Source of the DNA: Vesta saturnalis
Lineage: Eukaryota; Arthropoda; Insecta; Coleoptera; Lampyridae
Length of the DNA stretch: 64,000 nt
Assembly (NCBI GenBank): GCA_036346205.1
Contig: JARFJB010002198.1
Coordinates: forward strand, 62,001-126,000
Direction of reading: 5' to 3'
Part shown: piece after piece, positions 12,244 to 26,197 of the stretch
How positions within the stretch are numbered: the stretch's first letter is position 1
Layout of the letters: each line of letters starts with the position of its first letter
Position numbers and translations under genes: made by a program
Notes under the pieces: model-generated
The model's database searches: none
Told to the model about the DNA's origin: nothing
The model's input: the letters and a program-made list of their open reading frames with translations, nothing else

Positions 12244-12362
12244 ATTGTATGTAACTAGTCTTCATAATATTTTTAATTTATACAACAAACCTTTATTACA
12301 GTACACAGTTGCGAATATTTGAAACCTAGTCAGCTAATACGAGTAACACCCAAACATTTTTT

Positions 12363-12366
<4 letters not shown>

Positions 12367-12406
<40 letters not shown>
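12367..12406. repeat. (AT)n microsatellite
   Basis: A 40-bp AT tract that leads without a gap into the GT/TGCG tract. Confidence 0.97.
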
Positions 12407-13474
<1,068 letters not shown>

Positions 13475-15544
13475 ACATTTGGTACAAGTTTGTTAATGAG
13501 CGAAATCCAACCAGTGGCATGACATTTTTAAGGGCTTAAGTAATTAAGTAATTCATTGCTTCAAATTTTAAAAGGTTACAAAGTTAAAACACAAGCTAAT
13601 ACTTTTTTATATAATTTAAGAAAAGAAATAAACAGTGGCGCACTGTTATTAGGTTGCAAAATTGGGCATTTTTTAATTTATAAACAGATTTTTTGAAAAT
13701 CAGGTGTTTACATATATGAAAAAGCATTGTGGCAGATAATTTGGCAGCGGTTCTTTAAAATTAAATTATTCAAAATGGCGATGCAATCCGATTGACAATA
13801 GTCTCGCGTTGATGTTTAATTAAGATCTTAGATCCTTTAACATAAATGAACCTTCTATTTTGACCGATCAAAATCAATTATTATAAAATACATTTTTTAT
13901 TTAACTTTTATTACATTTTGAAATACCTCCCATAGGTAGTTTCCTTGGAACCTATTCTTGCAAAAATAAAATAGGGCGCAAAAGTTATGTATAAAATAAT
14001 ATGTAGTATATATTAAATAAAAAACGGCATTTCAAACCCTGTTTAAATTCTTTGCCTTCAAAACAATTTTTACGTATTTTTATATTAATTTTATTGGCAA
14101 GTGGTGTATCTATTTTTTGACTTTCAAACTAACATATAGTTTGAACAGTGTCGGTTCGTTACCATTTACATTTCTGAATTGAATTTAAAATTTGTTATAG
14201 ACGTAAATACTAATTTATACTTCGTTTAAAATTATTTTACAGTTTTAGTCATTAATTTGCTAACATATTCTAACTTAGATATATAATTTATCTTATATTT
14301 ACACAAAATGTTTTAAAACGTTTGCAATTTATTTTCAACCCTTAATTCTTAAATATTTGTATTTCTGTTATGAGATTCATGTTTATATGTGAATAATGTT
14401 TACTAATTGTATTAAAAAATTTGTTTCACTTCAATTGGTAAACTGTCTCATGGCATACTTAAGTTAATTTAGTCATAAATAATAATAATGTCTTTCTAAT
14501 AAATTAATACGATTTTTTTAATCCCATCTGTTTATGGTTGTTTTGAACTATTTATTTTACACAATTATTACATTCCTCTGTTTTCAAAGTGTGCAGTACA
14601 AATCCAACCACGTACACAATAACGATGTCAAATTATCTGTAAACGTGACTATACAGTTAGTCTGAAGATATATAAAGCAAAAATTAAGTGGATTATACCA
14701 ACTTATTTCGAACGTGGTCATTTCGAAAATTAACAGTAGTTATTGTAATATTAAATATACCACGATAACATATAGAGTTTAATATAACGTATTTAAATTC
14801 AAATTATCTCTGACCAGTAGAACTTAAAGTATTGTCGTTGTTGGATTGAACTAGATCTGCTCTACTATAGTAAGAGTTTTGTAAAGAAAGAAATCTATAA
14901 CCTAGTTGGGACCTGCATAATACTTTATGCTATAGTTATATTTTGAATTTTTAAAGTTGCCGAATATGAACTTCAGCAAAGTATTAGAATGGAAACGTGT
15001 AATAGAGATTGAGAGATAAACTTTTAGAATTTAAAATTTGTCTTTAATTATTTAACGTGCAGCACAGTTGCGTCTGGCTATGTATAGTTAAAGAAGTTTT
15101 GGAAAAATCTATAAACTGAATTTAATTGTAATTGCGTATACTTCAGAAAGTAAACAACGGTTCGTTGTTTAAAGTACGTACCTTAGACAAAATAAATCAA
15201 TATTCTGCAAACATTGCACTAGACATTTAAAAGAAAAAAATTGAAAACAATTGTTTTGTGCTTTTTTTCTGTTTTAGAATTGGAGTTCAGCTAGACCTGA
15301 TTTAAATTCTGAATACTGCCACCGTTTTACAACTTTTAATGATTTCCTCCTTCGTACTTGTATTTTCTTTTTGTTTTATTCCTGGCTGACAAAAATTAGT
15401 TTAATTATTATTCAAACAATAATTTTTCTTTTTGATAAAACAATAGGCAACGTAACGTCGTTCAAGCTACAATACAAAAACAACAACAATCTCACATTTA
15501 TAATAATTTATGTTACCAAACATATTAATTTATTTAAATGTAAA
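13475..15544. other. AT-rich intergenic, no gene seen
   Basis: Strongly AT-rich with frequent homopolymer runs. No ORF with protein-like composition and no inverted repeat was noticed. Confidence 0.65.
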
Positions 15545-15695
15545 GGGCATGCCAGGGACAATGTATGAATCTTGCGGAAGCTAGGGACGTATGCAGGGAT
15601 AGCAAGGCACGGTGAAAGCTTTATAAATAAACAAGAGGCGGGGATTGCTTTGCCTACCCCGCAAAGGAATGGCGTGAATGTTATGTTATGTTAAA
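15545..15695 (+). mobile_element. LINE 3' tail (same family as 43.8-46.7 kb)
   Basis: This 150-bp segment aligns by eye with the last 130 bp of the LINE ending near 46690. Shared blocks are ACAATGTATGAA, CTTGCGGAAGCTAGG, AAGAGGC, TTTGCCTACCCCGCAA and GGAATGGCGTGAA. It ends in short ATGTT repeats, as 3' ends of some non-LTR elements do. It is a severely 5'-truncated copy, which is the usual product of incomplete target-primed reverse transcription. Confidence 0.75.
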
Positions 15696-16482
15696 TTTAC
15701 AGAAATTTTATTTTTTCATACCTTCATACAGTATGCGCTATGAGTGGTTACTTTAGTCTAAAAAGTGGAAAATCTTTCTGCAGTAAGATGAAGAAATCGT
15801 ATTATATAGTTTACTTGCTTCCTGTTTTATACATTATTCTCGTATATGCTTGTATGCATTTCAACCCTACCGTAAGCAAGCATATGCAAAAGTTTGATTC
15901 TGACGTGTGGTATTCGTAAGCTATTTAATTTCCTGTTGAATTCCAAAGATGAGATCAGATTGTGTACGTTTTTAAATTATATTTTTTGTGTGTAGTCAGA
16001 GTAGCGTAAGTGTTCACGTTTAAGTATTTGATTCACATTTAAATCACTTCTCGCCTGAGTTTCATCTGTGATAATCGTGAAAGTTAATTAAAATTGGTTC
16101 TTAGTTTTCATAGTGAATGTATATTAAATGTGTTTGTCTGTAAGGTATTTACGTACCTCTGGATTAATGTAGGAAAAACACCTAAAATGAACTATTGTGA
16201 CTTCTGTAATGATCATCAAGTTTCTTTATATTGCCCAATTTCCGTGAAATACGTCATCATAGAATAAATCAAATAGCTTAAAGTATTGCTGTATATTATT
16301 ACCTAGAATTTATTAATTTATAAAAAAATTTCTAGTATAAATACTTAATTATGCCGTGTTCCCATAAATTAACACCTCATCACTTTAAAAAATTGATTTA
16401 TACTTAACGAATAGACAAGGGAACAAGAACGGTTTCACCAGGAAAAACCCAAATTTAGAGGGCCCGGTTCAATTTGAATGCT

Positions 16483-18670
16483 GTTCACAAAAATACTAGG
16501 AAACAAGTCCCGCATCTTGAATTGTCGGGAGAAAGCGGGAGTGCATCGTGGGCGCATAAAATGCATCTGAAAGTGCATTAATTTTGAAAAATTGGTACTC
16601 GGGGGCGTTTGGTGGGGGTAGATTCCAAATTTCTCACAGGGTTGGTCTTGAAAATGTAACATTTCATTAATGTATACTTTGGATAACAAAATTTGATTTT
16701 TAATTTCCAGATGGACACAACGGTGGATTCAGATTTTTGCTACATCTGCAAGTATGTTCCTAATTGGGCTGGACATTCGCCCAGTAACAATCTGGCCTCA
16801 ACAGAAGCAGCAGGAATCAAGAAATTAATTTCCATATGGAAAGATACAACGAGAGATGAGTTGCATAATTTTCTTGCAAACCAGTCTGTAATAAAAGTGC
16901 ACGACAGCTGGTACAAAAATTACACTCGACTAGATTACGTTGCTCTGAGTGTCAGCCGAAGTCTAGATGTAGGGGCCGACGAAGATAAAATGAAGAGGAC
17001 TAGGTCTCCTCTACCTGGAGTAAATTAACCGAAGACTCCGAAGGAGAAAAAAAATGATGACTTTGGTTGGAATAAAAGATTCGTGGTGATTTATAGGCAA
17101 AGTTGCAAAATTGACATATATAAAAGCTTCTACAATACATCCTCAAGAAACAGTATTAGACGATTTATTGAACTTGGACAATTCAAATGTTGACGAGTTT
17201 TGTCGAGAAAGCGCGATTCAGCGTTTAACGAATGTTCGTGATTTTGAAAATTTGGGGGCAATTTATCATGTCAAATGTCTTAAAAAATTCATTCATATGT
17301 AAAAACCGAATCAAACGAGAAGTTACATCTCACACACAAAATGGACTGTGCGATTTGAATAATTATTGAATATATCAAAAATCACGAACATAATGAATTC
17401 ACTTTACAAGAATTAACGAAGATATAGCCAGACGAGGTACATAAGCCTACTGGAAACACCGTTTTGGAACGATTAAGGAGGCATTTTTGCGAGGATCGTA
17501 TTAAAGTGAGGAGACCAAAGTCGCCCATTCTCATTTGTAAAACATCTAAAGGATTATATAACGCGTTAAATGACAGCAATACCAGAAGCAGAGAAACTAA
17601 GTAAGTAATTGTTAAAGATATCCGTTCCCAAAAATATCAGGGAAATACATATCCAGCAAGTGGTAAAGTGTTGGATGGTTTACATATAAAAATTCCAGAA
17701 AAGCTAAAGTATTTTTTGGATTGCTTGATTTTAAACACGTATAAGAAAAGGGAAGATAACGTGAATGTACAACATAATTATTGCATCCGCATGCTCATTT
17801 TCTAATTTTCGCAACTTGTCATAGGTATTATTTTTGCCCGCTTCTCTTGGCCTCCATAGATAGTTTGGAACTAAAAATGTTATTAACATTTTCAATCCCT
17901 GTGGCTTAACTGCATCATAATCACAAACACGAAATTACGATATCTCAGCTGCTAATCAATTAGTTTTGGACAACTGCGACAGCAATATGAAGACCTTACT
18001 TGGAGGGGAATTTTATTGTGCAGGCGAAATTGCAATTATTACACCTGCAACTAGGGCTGCCCCTAAGGAACCAATCCCAAAGCTTATACATGTTTCTGAA
18101 AAAGAAATGGAAGGTTTAGTAAAACAGAAATGCTTCATTATGGACTTGCACCCTTAACTGGTTTTGAAAATATTAAAGTCAAAAAATAAATCCGAATTTG
18201 AATATAAAAGTCACTGATTCCACTGAAATAACGGTATTCTGGATGTTACTGGAATCCATGCATCCTACATTAACGAAAAGCTGGAACGGAAAAATACGAA
18301 ACATCAGTTATCCATTTTTTGCCTTTCATCTATGCGAAGCCCAACGATTATGATACTTTGTGTACTGCAATATTTTGCTCAAGCAGACAAAGCTAAAATG
18401 AAAACATGTATCCTCACCTTTGACCAACAATTGTATTGGAAAAGTCGCGATATCGTTGCAATGGAACACATTCCCTTTTACGAGCTCCCATTAATTTGTA
18501 AATGTTGGCAGATTTCAACTTAGCGTCCCCCAAAACCCCCGAGTACCAGGTTTCGCGGCGTTTTCAAAATTGACGCACTTTTAGATGCATTTTATGCACC
18601 CACGATGCACTCTCCCGCTTTGTCCCGACAATTCAAGGCGCGGGATTTGTAGAATTAAAGTATTTTGAAC
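16483..18670. mobile_element. Inverted-repeat-bounded element of 2.2 kb
   Basis: Arms at 16483-16620 and 18522-18670 are imperfect reverse complements. They share GAATTGTCGGGA, GTGCATCGTGGG, GCATAAAATGCATCT and GGTACTCGGGGG. Outer ends read GTTCA and TGAAC, and the right end is followed by a run of 13 A. The arms are GC-richer than their surroundings. The interior carries one degenerate gene on the plus strand and no recognisable transposase. It may be a DNA transposon that captured a gene, or a host gene copy caught between inverted repeats. Target duplications were not identified. Confidence 0.7.
16711..18500 (+). pseudogene. Degenerate multi-module gene of unknown function
   Basis: The first ATG at 16711 directly follows a good splice-acceptor-like sequence (TTTTTAATTTCCAG). 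The N-terminal part shows CYIC, then TRDELHNFL and VHDSWYKNYTR, resembling a Cys-His module (CxxC ... HxxC) with the last Cys changed to Trp. A second segment at 17110-17302 has a similar plan ending YHVKCLKKF. Later segments in shifting frames include QELTKI, TGNTVLERLRRHFCEDRI (about 17450-17500), SPILICKTSKGLYNALND, and DNCDSNMKTLLGG at 17960-18010. I associate this pattern with a large, uncharacterised family of repeated genes in arthropods and cnidarians, but I cannot name a function. Many stops and frameshifts make it a pseudogene. Confidence 0.55.
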
Positions 18671-18689
18671 AAAAAAAAAAAAATGAAAA

Positions 18690-19480
18690 CAGAAGGTCCC
18701 TTAGTTTCTGTGCTGTCTGTAAGCGAACTTTGTGTTTAGCAATGCTAAACAGAAGTATTTTAGCGAGTGAGTGATACTTTATGTGTACCTTTAGGACACT
18801 GTGCAAAATATAATGAAAAGATGCAACGAAAATTCGATGTTAAGTACGACAAATAAATCTCGCAGAAGAGAAAGCCAAAAATGATTGATGCATCAGACAA
18901 AGCCAAAAACGTTATTAAATCTTCGGTATACAGTCTGAACGCGGGAAAAAATTGTTTCCATAAAAACTTTTTAGATGAAGAGCATGGGTATAAAGTAAAA
19001 CGTACGAGTTTGTTACATTTATTACAGTTATGTGGCTTCAATTACAACTAGATGAGAATAGGCGTTCTCTTCGTGAGCAATCCAACGTTGTAGGCCTAAG
19101 AATCACCTTTACAAAGAAGAAAATGGCGGGGTACCATTACAGTATGTTTGGGCATTTGCTTAAAAAATGGATTGGTGAAAAATTTGAATTCAAAGTCCAT
19201 AACTGTTATGCATAATACACGCTTCCACTAAAGAAAGCAGCCTTCTATTGAAGAAAAAAAACAAGTAATAATAAATGGTTAACATGGCACAATGTTGTAT
19301 TTTCCGAAAAATTAGAAAATAGATTTGCTAGATTTGGCGAAAAACACCGAAAGCCAGACGTTTACACCATTGACAAACCTGTTGAAGATGCTGAACAGTC
19401 GGTTTTACGTCTTCCTTCATACCATTGTCACTTCAACTCCATTCAACACATTTGGGGTATTTGTAACAGTATTATGATAG
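18690..19480 (+). pseudogene. DDE transposase remnant (Tc1/mariner-like superfamily)
   Basis: The C-terminal part is diagnostic: SVLRLPSYHCHFNSIQHIWG at 19400-19460 matches the LRLPPYHCxLNPIExIW ending of a Tc1-type DDE domain. Before it, near 19130-19215, are MAGYHYSMFGHLLKKWIGEK and then, one frame over, VMHNTRFH, where the family has M-D-N; the second catalytic Asp is therefore His. A more N-terminal stretch (DASDKAKNVIKSSVYSLN) lies near 18890-18940. The reading frame is broken several times. It begins just outside the right arm of the 16.5-18.7 kb element; whether the two once belonged together is open. Confidence 0.7.
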
Positions 19481-19749
19481 ATATATAGCTGATAAGTGTT
19501 GTCACGTGTGGTTGAACTCTGCCGCTGGTTCTTCTTTTTGAATATTAGGATATTTGGAATGTTACATGTAGGAATTGCCGGAGGAAATTGTTTGTTTTGT
19601 CGCGTTAGATTATTGAAAATTTAGGTATATTCGAGTATAAAGTTTGGGAAGCACTAATTTAGTCACAAATTATTACATTATTTGAATTTATGGAAAATTG
19701 GAGTAGAATATAGTACACAGTTTTTTAAATTTTTTTTAAGTTTGTTAGA

Positions 19750-21010
19750 GAGCATAGACAATTTTTCTGAATAACAGGGTTTCGTATTGTAGTAAGATAA
19801 CATTTGATCTGTTATGTCTATAGTCGAAAACTATGTTTGATTTGGTGTGTTCTACTCACCGCTTATTTGTCGCCTTGATCACTTCAAATTTATGAGCATT
19901 AGATATCATAAGAACGTCTCTTTTGTTTCGATTTTTAATTTAATTACTCTACCCTTCCTCTTCAAAATTTTTTCACTCTCCTTTAGTTTTGTGTCTATCA
20001 CTTCTTTTGGATTTCCTTTTTTATTCTTTTTTAGTGTTCCCAAAATGTGTGTTTTGTGTTCCAACATTAATTCAGCCAGGCCAACTCTAATAATTATCGA
20101 GAAAAACTGTATGAGCCTTGTTTCTGTAAGGTTTCATGAGTTAATTCACAACAGCACATCAATGTCCATGATCAGCATCCTGAGCTGTACCTTTACCAAA
20201 ATAAATGAACAAATTCAGAAGAAACCCATCAAGAGCGCATAATTCGTCCAATTTAATTCCATATCTTGCTGCTTTATTTGGAATGTATTGTCGAAAATAC
20301 AATCTACCTCGGCACAGTAATAATGCCTCATCTAGTGAAAGGTTTGGTTCTTGATTCTTAGGCAGATTAATTTTGATACCTTCTACTCCAGTGAAATAAA
20401 ATAGAAGAGGATCTTCTTCTGTATCAACCCAGTCTTCCTCGTTATCTTGATTATTTTCACTTATCTCAGTATTTAGCAAATTTTGACATGAATTATCACT
20501 ATGTTTCTCTTCACTTTTCGTATCAGAATTTGAATGTATTGATGCATCACTGCTTGAATCCTCAAATGGTTCTGCAAGGGAGTCGTCATCAGAATAGTGG
20601 TTGTCTTTGTCTTCATTCCCTATATCCTCAATTTTTCTAATTTCGCCTTGGAGCTCTTTTTCAGTTAGCCTCCTCTTTGAAGGGAACATTGTAAATCAAT
20701 AGTAAATCACTCAAACAAACCGCAAAACTACCGATTTAAATAAATAAAAGACCACAAGCATATACTGCATAATCATATGTTTCTACCACAACAAATAGAA
20801 CATAACCTCACAAAATTCAGACACCACACGTCCCACAGATGAGTCGCACATTCCTATAGACCTCCTAAAAATATAAAATTGTTATACGCAAACCGTGCAG
20901 AAAACGATTGCATACATCGAACCTGGACCAGTCACTCACATCTGAGACGGCGGTCTATCGTGCAAAACCGGGCGGCTCATACATGAGTAGTACGGTAGTG
21001 AACGTGTTAA
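19750..21010 (-). pseudogene. piggyBac element with in-frame internal deletion
   Basis: An open frame of 176 codons starts with ATG at 20689. It has an acidic N-terminal domain (about residues 1-85) and a segment typical of piggyBac N-termini (YFTGVEGIKINLP). It then goes straight into the first catalytic block LSLDEALLLCRGRL with YIPNKAARYGIKLDEL, ending at a TGA after DADHGH. The roughly 100 or more residues usually lying between these parts are absent, apparently without loss of frame. Beyond the stop, degenerate similarity continues (LMKPYRNKAHTVFLDNY with the second Asp, then KRDVLMISNAHK) to about 19750. The 5' end is preserved at 21007-21010 (TTAA). The first Asp is kept. Confidence 0.8.
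20950..21010 (-). repeat. piggyBac 5' terminus with TTAA
   Basis: Read on the minus strand the element begins TTAACACGTTCACTACCG, then GAGCCGCCCGG. It has the TTAA target and the conserved style of terminal sequence seen in piggyBac elements. It lies about 320 bp upstream of the transposase ATG. The matching distal terminus was not found. Confidence 0.7.
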
Positions 21011-22748
21011 TGAATAACAAAGGGAGTAATGATTTAAAGTGTGCAATAAATGATGATTGAAAGAAGTATATCTAGGAAATGAGAAAACAGTTAAAGTATA
21101 AACTAACAAATGGAGGTTGTGTAGTACTAGTAAAATGAGAGTTAATTTCGTATGCGTACAGAACAAATTGATTTCGCGTTTATAGGTTTACTCTTTTTAC
21201 TACATTTGCTTATTCAATGCCGTATGTCAATTTCATCAAACGCACTACGAATATTCGCCATCCTTATTTAATTCACTGTTCTGTATGAGAAGACAGTATA
21301 AACAAAATGGATAGCTAAATTCATAAATTAATGACGTAGCGGTAAACACTCTGGCGAGTATAATAGGCCGGATTTCATCTTGTTTAGTATTGATAACAAT
21401 TATTATACAACATTGTGCTTATTCATTAACTGTGTTTATTACCAATATTATTTTTGCAATTACTGCACACCATTTCGCTTTTGAGACCTTTTGTTGAGGT
21501 AATGCAAGGTAGATGAAACTAAAGATGTTTTCGACGGTTTCGTCTACTTTGGAAGATCTTTTCCATTTTTGGGCAAAGTACGGGTATGAGTAATGTTTTC
21601 ACATCACGTATTATGCGAACGGGACATTCATAAGGAACTAGCAATTGTCAGATTCACCAGAAGTATGCTACGTACTAGATTCTGCACAACGTAAACTAGC
21701 CTAAAATAGTAACTGGGCTATTTATCAGCAAGGAACATATTACATTTATAAGAATACACATACGCTTATATGTAATGTTTTAGATCCGCGTCTGTGTACG
21801 ATAAGCAAATGCACGAACTACAGCTGAACCCTCAAAAAGCACCCCCTTTAAACAATGAAGAATTTAAACAAAAATTATGATTAACACTACGTTTCGTTCT
21901 AATAACGAACTCCTTCAGGCGAAAACAAATAATAAGTTCGATGTTGTAACTAAATTCTTTAATACAGTTATAAAATGAAATTTTTATTTTCTGTCTTCAT
22001 TATACGTACGTTCTTACTATATACCTTTCAGAACCTTAAATAATTTTGAACTCACGTTGGTTGAATTGTAATCCAGTTGATAGTATGTAAATCATTTGCT
22101 TGCGAAATTTGCAAGTTTAGTTATTCCAAAGTGTATTTATAAATTTGTATAATATTCTATTTTAATACGTAATACGAGTATCAACTCTATTTGTTTATCT
22201 TTTAATTAGAAATAATACTTAATCTAGAATATTCAATTAAATAAAGGTAACTATAACATGGTAATAGGAAATTAATTGAATAATTCAATGCGTTTAAATG
22301 TACTATAATACACTCTAATTTCCATTATGGTCCCTACCTGAAAAGGTTAAATTAAAATTTAATCCAGGTATCGTGTTGCAGATCTGATCTATTTTAAGTT
22401 TACACTTTAAGTGCTTAACAACGAATGATGGAATATATTTTTATTAATCACCTGTAAACAATAAATAACTTATTTCACAGGTATCGCCATGTAAGTAGTA
22501 AACGAAAACGCAAAATATAATTATGATAAAATAGCCAGTAATTAAGTTGTCTAATTTATACATCAATTTAGATTATGATGTATAAGACCACAATAGTATA
22601 AGGTAAATAAAATAACAGCATTTTAAATATAGTTTAGTTAATTTGTATAATTATAAACAAGTAATAGAGAGTATTTTTATAAAAAAACAGTATTGTAAAA
22701 GACTGTAATATAAAACATATACTTGGAAGTCCACAAAAACAGTTAACC
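21011..22748. other. AT-rich intergenic, no gene seen
   Basis: No coding similarity recognised. Composition becomes more than 70% AT toward 22100-22700. Confidence 0.65.
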
Positions 22749-23400
22749 TACGAGGGTAAGGTGAAAAATTCTCGGCCTGACAACGAAAGACTTTCAGTTA
22801 AAAAATGATTTCATTTTTCTACGTCATTTCCGTTGACTTCAAAACACTTGGTCCAGCGTTTCTCCAAAATCAGTATTCCTTCCCGGAAGTGAGAGTCTGG
22901 AAGCTTATGAATCTATTCATCTACGGCCCTCTCAACCTCATTGGATGCGAAGCGCTTCCCAGAAACAATTTTTTTGAAGTTTGGGAACAGATGGAAGTCT
23001 GAGGGTGCCAAATCAGGAGAATAGGGGGGGATGTCCGAGCAAACTATACCTCAAACCCCGCAGTTTTCCCATAGCCAACGCACCCTTGTCTGCAGGTACG
23101 TTGTCGTGGTGAAAGATGATCTTTTCTTCTTCAAGCCAGGCCTCTTCTCGCGAATTTTGGCATCTAGCTGGTCAAGAAGGTTGGAGTAATATTCGTCTGT
23201 AATTGTTCTACATTTTGCAAGGTAATCAATTAACAGGATCCCATTCGCATCCCAAAAAAAAACGCTGTGCATGACCTTTCCGGTAGATCCGATCGGTTTC
23301 GCTTTCTTTGGCGCTGAACCATCGGCTTACATCCACTGCTTGGGGTGCTGTTTCGTTTCTGGCGTGTAGTGGTAAACCCATGTTCTCACCCATGGTGACA
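22749..23400 (-). pseudogene. mariner transposase, C-terminal two thirds
   Basis: A mariner element in which the 3' end survives. The terminal repeat starts with TACGAGGGT at 22749 and continues AAAAATTCTCGGCCT. Reading upward on the minus strand come the C-terminal RWTKCF-type ending, GHPP, and IIFHHDNVPA with the second catalytic Asp (about 23105-23125). Next are LLDQLDAKIREKRPG, SVFFWDANGILLIDYLAK and YHYTPETKQ. The first catalytic motif, normally DETW, reads VRTW, so its Asp is lost. There is a stop after KQW and a frameshift within the KKK run near 23120. The 5' part is missing; at about 23400 the frame passes directly into a LINE fragment. The closest group by motif style is the irritans-like mariners. 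Confidence 0.85.
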
Positions 23401-23620
23401 AATCGCCGTTATACAGCAGGAGTTGTCGAGAGATAAAGTACTGCTTAGATCTGTACAAAAAGCCTATTTTACGAGCAGCTGTTTTGGTAGCTGACAGAAG
23501 ATGGTCAACCCATGAGAGATTTGAAGATACAGTCATACCCAACAGAGTAATAGAGTCCATTTTAATGAAACACTCGTAAGACATGTACTGCAAAAATTCG
23601 TGTAAGCAAACTACTTTAGA
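23401..23620 (-). pseudogene. Non-LTR retrotransposon RT C-terminal fragment
   Basis: A short piece of a LINE reverse transcriptase downstream of the catalytic palm: LLGMTVSSNLSWVDHL, then ATKTAARKIGFLYRSKQYF and QLLLY. The series LGxxxxxxLSWxxH...K...K.GFL.R is typical of many LINE clades. It is in the same open frame as the mariner sequence that follows, producing a chimeric ORF of 116 codons (23677-23327). Sequence beyond about 23620 is not recognisable. Confidence 0.7.
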
Positions 23621-23679
23621 GAACAGCTTGATACTTGTCATACGAACTAATGACACGTGCACCCAGGCAGGAATCAAGT

Positions 23680-26197
23680 TTTACCTGAATGGAGCGCCAT
23701 CTTACCACATTACCCTTGTAGACGTCCTAGAATTAAGAATCTAGGTTATACTTATTTTGTTCTTCATCTACAAGGCAAATTTTTCAGTATCATTTGTTCT
23801 ACTAAAATGTATGTATTTTTCATCAAACCAAATAATTACTAGATTAACTAGCTTGGCCAACCAATTAGTCAGCCAGAGCCTTGTGTGGTGCTGATAACGG
23901 GTTTGTTTTTCATTACCTATTATCTGGATACGTCGAAATCTAATAAAAGCGACGCGCCTCATAGATCTGCCCTACCAACCGATAAATTAAAGTTATGAGA
24001 CAATAAAACCACTACTACGACAAGAACCATGGCACAATAATCTAACACAGAAGACTAGTGCGCAGGATTGGGACCAAACTGCTGCGCATAAACCTTGGCC
24101 TTAAGAAGATTTGCGACTGAGACGGAGCACCGGCGATTCCACATGCTGTGACCGGACACTTAAAATTTATGAGTCACAGAAACCATTAAAACCTTATAAA
24201 GATTGTTCAATGAATAGTTCAATAAATAATCCGCATCTAATCAGGGATCATTTTAGTTCTTTTTTTAATGCCTTCGTCTAATAGTGCTCACAGTTTGATA
24301 ACTACTGTGTTATTGAGATACATTAGAAAAATCGAAAATTTTCAAAAAATCGCTGTATCTTTTTATTTGTGGAATTCTTAAAACATGCACAATATGCCGA
24401 TTTATTCAGATTTTGAATAAAACGTTTTGGATTTCTGAATCTAGTTCACTTTAATTTTAGCTAGTATACTTATGTAAAAAAAACAAAAAAAAAACGCAAA
24501 AATAACAATAAGTTATATTTCAATCAATTAGCAACGTCGCGAATGTTATTTTCAAAAATTACACTTAGGGGAAATTATTGAAATGCTATTTCTCTAACGA
24601 ACTGATTAATTGAACCTTTCAATACCAGATAAAGATGTTGTTCCATTTTGAAAATAAAGTAACGTTCTTTATATTATGCGACGTTGCCATAATAATTGAA
24701 ATAGCTTTGCTATATTATTTATTACTGTTCTATAAATTAAGATTCATGCGTACTGTTACCTCACCCAAAATTTTAATTCTCAGTCTTAAAAATGCAGTAA
24801 TTATATTCTTTTAAATTTTTATCAATTTCAAGGTTACTTCAAGCAGCGTATTATGAATTGATTGGTTTACCCTGTAAGAAGGTCTGAACCGGAATTAATT
24901 ATTCCCTTCCTTGTAAACAAGAAAATTGTTAAAACTTTTATACTGTTTATCCACGTCCAGGATAAGCTAATTATCGCTGCTAACTTCACAAAAAAACTCC
25001 GTTTCACCCACACCGGGGTTGAATCTATCTGCCTTGCAACGCGTAGTTTTCACAGGGTATTTGCCGCCCAGAAATTTATTGAGACGTTTACGATCCGAAG
25101 GCCATTTACCTGTAAAATTATCATAAGTTAAGAAGTTAACCTTGCAAGATCGTAAACCGCAAAGTATTAGCTTATTATGTGCATAGAACTTTACACCTCC
25201 CGTATAAATCTTTAATAATTCACGTTGAACGGAATCTCTTGCTTTAGTAATGTTTGAAAACACAAGTAAAAACAATAGGAACAAAACCGTGGGTTTATTT
25301 AAAAATATTTACAATGCAATTATTACATTCTATTTCTGGAAATATCTCAATTATTGCGTTTAAAACTGACAAAACCGAAACCTCAAATAAATTATTAATT
25401 TGTTATGCCGAATGTTGTACTCGTTTTCGTGGTAACGCTCCAGTACCTACTATCATAAATGAGAAATGTGTTTCTTTTGAAAACAATTAACGTTATAATT
25501 CATTTGAAATATTCAATATTTAATCGTGCATACAATTTTGTATACACTGCAGGCATAACTGGTTTGTATGGTCATAGGGCGCTTTCTTTGGCCTCGTGCT
25601 AGCCCTCTCGGGATAGAAATAGCACATTGGGCCATAAAACCGCATTATGTTCTTATTACATAAATAACTATTACACTTTTTCATATAAAGCTGACCGTTA
25701 TTCAGAAAAAACACCTACATTTCCTCTTTGTTGCCCATCATATGCGTAGAACATAATTAATCGATACCTTTAAGATCGATTGTAAGTATTCTTATATCTT
25801 TGAGATATTTGATAAATACCAAAAATTGCCTCTTCCGTCGCTAGTTTCTCAAAATGTAAATATTTTGAGGACAAATTAATTGAAGCATAATTGCAACATT
25901 TGAAGTACGTAATGGTTCTGAAGTTATCGTAGATACTATCACTCGTTCTTACAGACACGGAACATCACGGCTGAGCTTGGCGAAACTTTGTCAAAAATGA
26001 GGTAATAAGTAAATTAAGCCATAATGAAAGAAAAGTTGATAGCATAATCAAACCGTACTTCAAAACACAAATCCGTTTCTAAGAAGTTTAGTACTAAAGA
26101 GTATTGTTACTAAAGTGGATCGATATGAACAATTCCCCGATTATGAACGTTCAGTTTATTTACAACAGTGTATATAAGTTTACAGTAAAACTTCAAC
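23680..26197. other. AT-rich intergenic, no gene seen
   Basis: Several ORFs of 60-100 codons occur (for example 25284-24967 minus and 25254-25490 plus) but none resembles a known family and they overlap on opposite strands. A GC-richer patch near 24050-24160 is unexplained. Confidence 0.55.

Noticed and set aside
24967..25490. Overlapping ORFs of 78-105 codons on both strands.
   Set aside because: No protein-family resemblance, no splice or start context that favours one, and strands conflict.
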